From an uncultured Lachnospiraceae bacterium (GTDB taxonomy: Bacteria; Bacillota; Clostridia; Lachnospirales; Lachnospiraceae), in contig CAJUBR010000038.1 in assembly GCA_910584695.1 (NCBI GenBank), positions 1-25,184 on the forward strand: DNA of 25,184 bases, in the 5' to 3' direction. Below are positions 23,049-25,184 of the stretch, one piece after another. The translations under genes and the position numbers were made by a program. Under the pieces are notes generated by a model. It did not search any database, was not told the origin of the DNA, and was given only the letters and a program-made list of their open reading frames with translations. The first letter of the stretch is position 1; the number at the start of each line of letters is the position of its first letter.

Positions 23049-23841
23049 ATCATGGAATAAAGAAAAAGTGCGGGACAGAAAGATTTGCTGGAATAAGAGA
23101 ATCGGTCTGCTGTTTTTTGCAATGGTTTTGGTCTTGGGGGTGCACACACAGATTGAGTCAAGAGCCGCAGCTTATGAGAATTCCGAAACCGGTTACCATA
23201 TACTTCTTGAGGATGATGCAGATTTGCTGACGGATCAGGAAGAGAGTGAACTGTGTACACAGATGCAGGGAATTACGGCTTATGGAAATGTTGCATTTAA
23301 GTCTATTGCAGAGAATGCCGGCACCACAGAAGCATATATAGCAAGTTATTATAAGAATCATTTTGGCGATGACAGTGGAACCGTATTATTAATTGATATG
23401 GATAACCGTAATATATGGATTCACAGTAATGGAGCAATTTACAAGGTTATTACAAAAAGCTATGCCGATACGATTACCGATAACGTATATACCTATGCAA
23501 CGGATGCAGAGTACTATCTTTGTGCCTCGAAGGTATTTGAACAGGAATTGGCACTGTTACAGGGACAAACGATTTCCCAGCCAATGAAATATACCAGTAA
23601 TGTACTTCTTGCCATTGTCATGGCATTGCTGATTAATTATTTTGTAGTAAAAATATTTTCCGAGACGAAAAAACCTTCCGAATCTGAATTGCTGGGGGGA
23701 ATGTTCTTCAAACAGGAGTTAAAGGATTTTAATGCAGAATATCTCAGCACTTCAAGAGTTTACAGTCCACAAAGTTCCGGTGGAGGAGGCAGCTCAGGTG
23801 GCGGGGGAGGTGGCGGCGGTGGCGGTGGTCACAGCTTCTAA
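23041..23841 (+). CDS. TPM-domain membrane protein with glycine-rich tail (YgcG-like)
   Basis: This 266-aa protein has a signal peptide (hydrophobic core about 21-33), an outer TPM domain (about 51-180; LLEDDADLLTDQEESEL, DSGTVLLIDMDNRNIWI), one membrane segment (about 184-204), a cytoplasmic region and a tail of repeated glycines ending in GHSF. The arrangement is typical of TPM/YgcG family proteins, which are linked to membrane protein quality control or phosphatase activity in other organisms. GTG 23041 has a GGGGGG site 8 bases upstream and is preferred over GTG 23032 and ATG 23035, which are too close to it. It overlaps the zinc-ribbon gene by 8 bases. Confidence 0.88.
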   Translation: MGKSWNKEKVRDRKICWNKRIGLLFFAMVLVLGVHTQIESRAAAYENSETGYHILLEDDADLLTDQEESELCTQMQGITAYGNVAFKSIAENAGTTEAYIASYYKNHFGDDSGTVLLIDMDNRNIWIHSNGAIYKVITKSYADTITDNVYTYATDAEYYLCASKVFEQELALLQGQTISQPMKYTSNVLLAIVMALLINYFVVKIFSETKKPSESELLGGMFFKQELKDFNAEYLSTSRVYSPQSSGGGGSSGGGGGGGGGGGHSF

Positions 23842-23892
23842 GAGTCAAAAATTAGATAAATGCCTGTAGGAATGAAATGAGAAGTGTTGATG

Positions 23893-23922
23893 ATACCCGA
23901 AAAGTAGATTCTTTTCGGGTAT
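23893..23922. terminator. Hairpin between convergent genes
   Basis: A perfect 12-bp stem (ATACCCGAAAAG 23893-23904, CTTTTCGGGTAT 23911-23922) with a 6-base loop lies between the TPM gene and the convergent synthetase gene, one base from the stop codon of the latter. Neither side has a good T-run, so it may stabilise both mRNAs or terminate weakly. Confidence 0.6.
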
Positions 23923-23923
23923 A

Positions 23924-24994
23924 TTATCCTTTGGATTTGTCAATCTTATTTCGGATTTCCTGCATTTGGTAATCTAATTCTTCTATAGAGTCTGCACAGG
24001 CTTTCAACTGTGCAGCGATCTCATCCGTATTATCTACATCTCTTTTATATTTTAACTTATGATCCAGACTTGCCCAAAAGTCCATGGCAATAGTACGGAA
24101 CTGTACCTCTACTTTTACATAATGCTTTTCATTTGATAAAAAGATCGGTACATTTAATATAAGGTGAAGGCTCCGATAACCGGTTGTCTTGGGGTTTTGA
24201 ATATAATCTTTTTTTCTCAGCAAAATAATATCATCCTGTTTAACAAAAAGGTCTGCCAGACGGTAAATATCATCCGGGAAAGAACAAATAACGCGAAGCC
24301 CTGCTACATCCGTCAGGTGTTCTTTTATGCTCTCTACCGTAACGGGATAACCTTTCCGTTCCAGTTTCTCGTAAATACTGGTGGGTGATTTCAATCTGCT
24401 TTTAATCGACTCAAATGGATTTCTGTTATATTCCTGTGAAAATTCTGCATTTAATACATTAAGCCTTGTTTCAACCTCCATGATAGCCGAGCGGTACTCC
24501 ATCATTAACCGGTTAAAAGGTCTTGCCTCTCTTAATTTTTCCGCCTGCATCTGAATAATCCGGTATTGTTTTTTGAGTGTTTCTTCCTGTTCCTCTACCT
24601 TTTGTTCAAGTTGATTTTTGCAGGCGAATAACTCCATTGTATTTTTTACTCTGTTCTTCACGATGGAACTTTCAAAGGGCTTATGAATAAAATCGGAAAC
24701 ACCCAGTTCAAAGCACTTGTTTTCAACTGCCACGGCATGTTCACTGCTTATAATCAAAATAGGAATTCTTTGCATCCATCCGTTTTTTTTCATTTCCGCA
24801 ATGACAGCAAAACCATCCATTTTTGGCATTTGCAAATCTAGGAGAATCGCAGATGTATCGTACTGGTATTCCTGGAGCTTTTCTAAGGCCTGTTCTCCGT
24901 TTTCAGCCATTTCAATGATATAGTCATCTTTCAGTATATTACACAGTAATTCGCGATTCAGTTCTACATCATCCACGATTAGTATCCTTTGCAT
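23924..24994 (-). CDS. Receiver domain fused to a (p)ppGpp synthetase (small alarmone synthetase type)
   Basis: This 356-aa protein has a CheY-like receiver (about 1-120; D8, D9, phosphoacceptor D53 in LLDLQMPKMDG, S83/S84 and K105 in FIHKPF), a coiled-coil linker (about 122-160) and a RelA/SpoT-type synthetase domain (about 163-350). The synthetase motifs look intact: SRLKSPTSIYEKLERKG (199-215), LTDVAGLRVIC (D229), TGYRSLHL (Y273), VEVQFRTIAMDFWASLDHKLKYK with E296. The pattern closely follows RelQ/RelP, which make (p)ppGpp from ATP and GTP/GDP. No hydrolase domain is present. The inference is alarmone synthesis switched by phosphorylation. ATG 24994 follows AAAGGAGG. No kinase gene is adjacent inside the window. 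Confidence 0.92.
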   Translation of the reverse strand: MQRILIVDDVELNRELLCNILKDDYIIEMAENGEQALEKLQEYQYDTSAILLDLQMPKMDGFAVIAEMKKNGWMQRIPILIISSEHAVAVENKCFELGVSDFIHKPFESSIVKNRVKNTMELFACKNQLEQKVEEQEETLKKQYRIIQMQAEKLREARPFNRLMMEYRSAIMEVETRLNVLNAEFSQEYNRNPFESIKSRLKSPTSIYEKLERKGYPVTVESIKEHLTDVAGLRVICSFPDDIYRLADLFVKQDDIILLRKKDYIQNPKTTGYRSLHLILNVPIFLSNEKHYVKVEVQFRTIAMDFWASLDHKLKYKRDVDNTDEIAAQLKACADSIEELDYQMQEIRNKIDKSKG

Positions 24995-25027
24995 AGTAGC
25001 CTCCTTTTATCTGATGTCTCTCTATTT

Positions 25028-25056
25028 TTTATATCATTTTCAAGGGATAATGTAAA
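25028..25056 (-). promoter_or_regulatory. Promoter of the receiver-synthetase gene
   Basis: On the minus strand TTTACA (25056-25051) and TATAAA (25033-25028) are separated by 17 bases, about 35 bases before the ATG at 24994. Confidence 0.6.
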
Positions 25057-25128
25057 CCATTATTTGTTACTTCTATGCGATAAAAACAAATGGATTTTTT
25101 TGGAAAAATGTGTACATATTTAATAGGT

Positions 25129-25173
25129 AATTGCGAAACTCTGTTTTCGTTACCGACCGTTGTACAATATAGA
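25129..25173 (-). repeat. Dispersed repeat, copy 2 (upstream of the receiver-synthetase gene)
   Basis: The core TTGCGAAACTCTGTTTT (25131-25147) is the exact reverse complement of 14555-14571. The flanking CCGACCG and TTGTAC elements match those of copy 1 in order but not in exact spacing. It lies about 75 bases upstream of the synthetase promoter. Confidence 0.55.
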
Positions 25174-25184
25174 CAATATCAACA

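Noticed and set aside
23777..23838. G-rich repeat near the end of the TPM gene as a microsatellite
   Set aside because: It encodes the glycine-rich tail that is usual in TPM/YgcG-type proteins, so the codon composition explains it.

Overview
The window looks like chromosomal DNA from a low-to-mid G+C Gram-positive anaerobe of the Clostridia, most likely a Lachnospiraceae. This is inferred from strong GGAGG-type ribosome binding sites, frequent GTG/TTG starts, TTGACA/TATAAT promoters, and families typical of that group (DUF3784, BlaI/BlaR1-like pairs, CD1871A-type CXXC peptide, TPM proteins, MacB/FtsX exporters). No rRNA, tRNA, CRISPR array or complete insertion sequence is visible.

Layout. 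(1) 1-2370 is accessory: the 3' end of a gene, decayed sequence, a mobile-element-type hypothetical gene, then a two-gene operon of a HipA/CtkA-like kinase and a 71-aa acidic protein. It ends in a repeat-like scar beside the next operon. (2) 2375-7411 is an antimicrobial-peptide-type export locus: sensor kinase, ABC ATPase and FtsX permease. The usual response regulator is absent, and a divergent DUF3784 gene sits inside it. (3) 7546-9786 (minus) is a soluble PAS-PAS hybrid histidine kinase, divergent from an unknown 173-aa gene and a methyltransferase (9963-11295). (4) 11598-14277 holds an EamA permease, then an Xre-HTH/aminotransferase fusion behind a promoter covered by phased TGAACTTTT repeats. 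A second ribosome binding site lies exactly at the domain junction. (5) 14605-17599 is a BlaI/BlaR1-like operon (repressor, M56 membrane protease without a penicillin-binding sensor, lipoprotein, tyrosine-phosphatase-like protein) behind a promoter with two operators. (6) 17600-18106 holds an Rpn-nuclease remnant and a strong terminator. (7) 18107-21275 is a probable operon of two tandemly duplicated membrane-anchored Xre regulators, a TlpA-like lipoprotein, a 45-aa CXXC membrane peptide and a membrane polyferredoxin: a likely extracytoplasmic thiol-reduction module with its own transmembrane regulators. (8) 21357-23841 is a zinc-ribbon membrane protein overlapping a TPM-domain protein. (9) 23924-24994 (minus) encodes a response-regulator receiver fused to a RelQ/RelP-like (p)ppGpp synthetase.

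The most interesting items are the receiver-alarmone synthetase fusion, the Xre-aminotransferase with its internal start and phased operator, and the duplicated transmembrane regulators upstream of the redox module. The window is rich in sensing and signalling: two histidine kinases, a receiver-synthetase, a BlaR-type protease, and four HTH regulators. Start codons were chosen from Shine-Dalgarno position, so several genes are shorter than their longest open frame. All functional calls rest on reading motifs by eye; no database search was possible.
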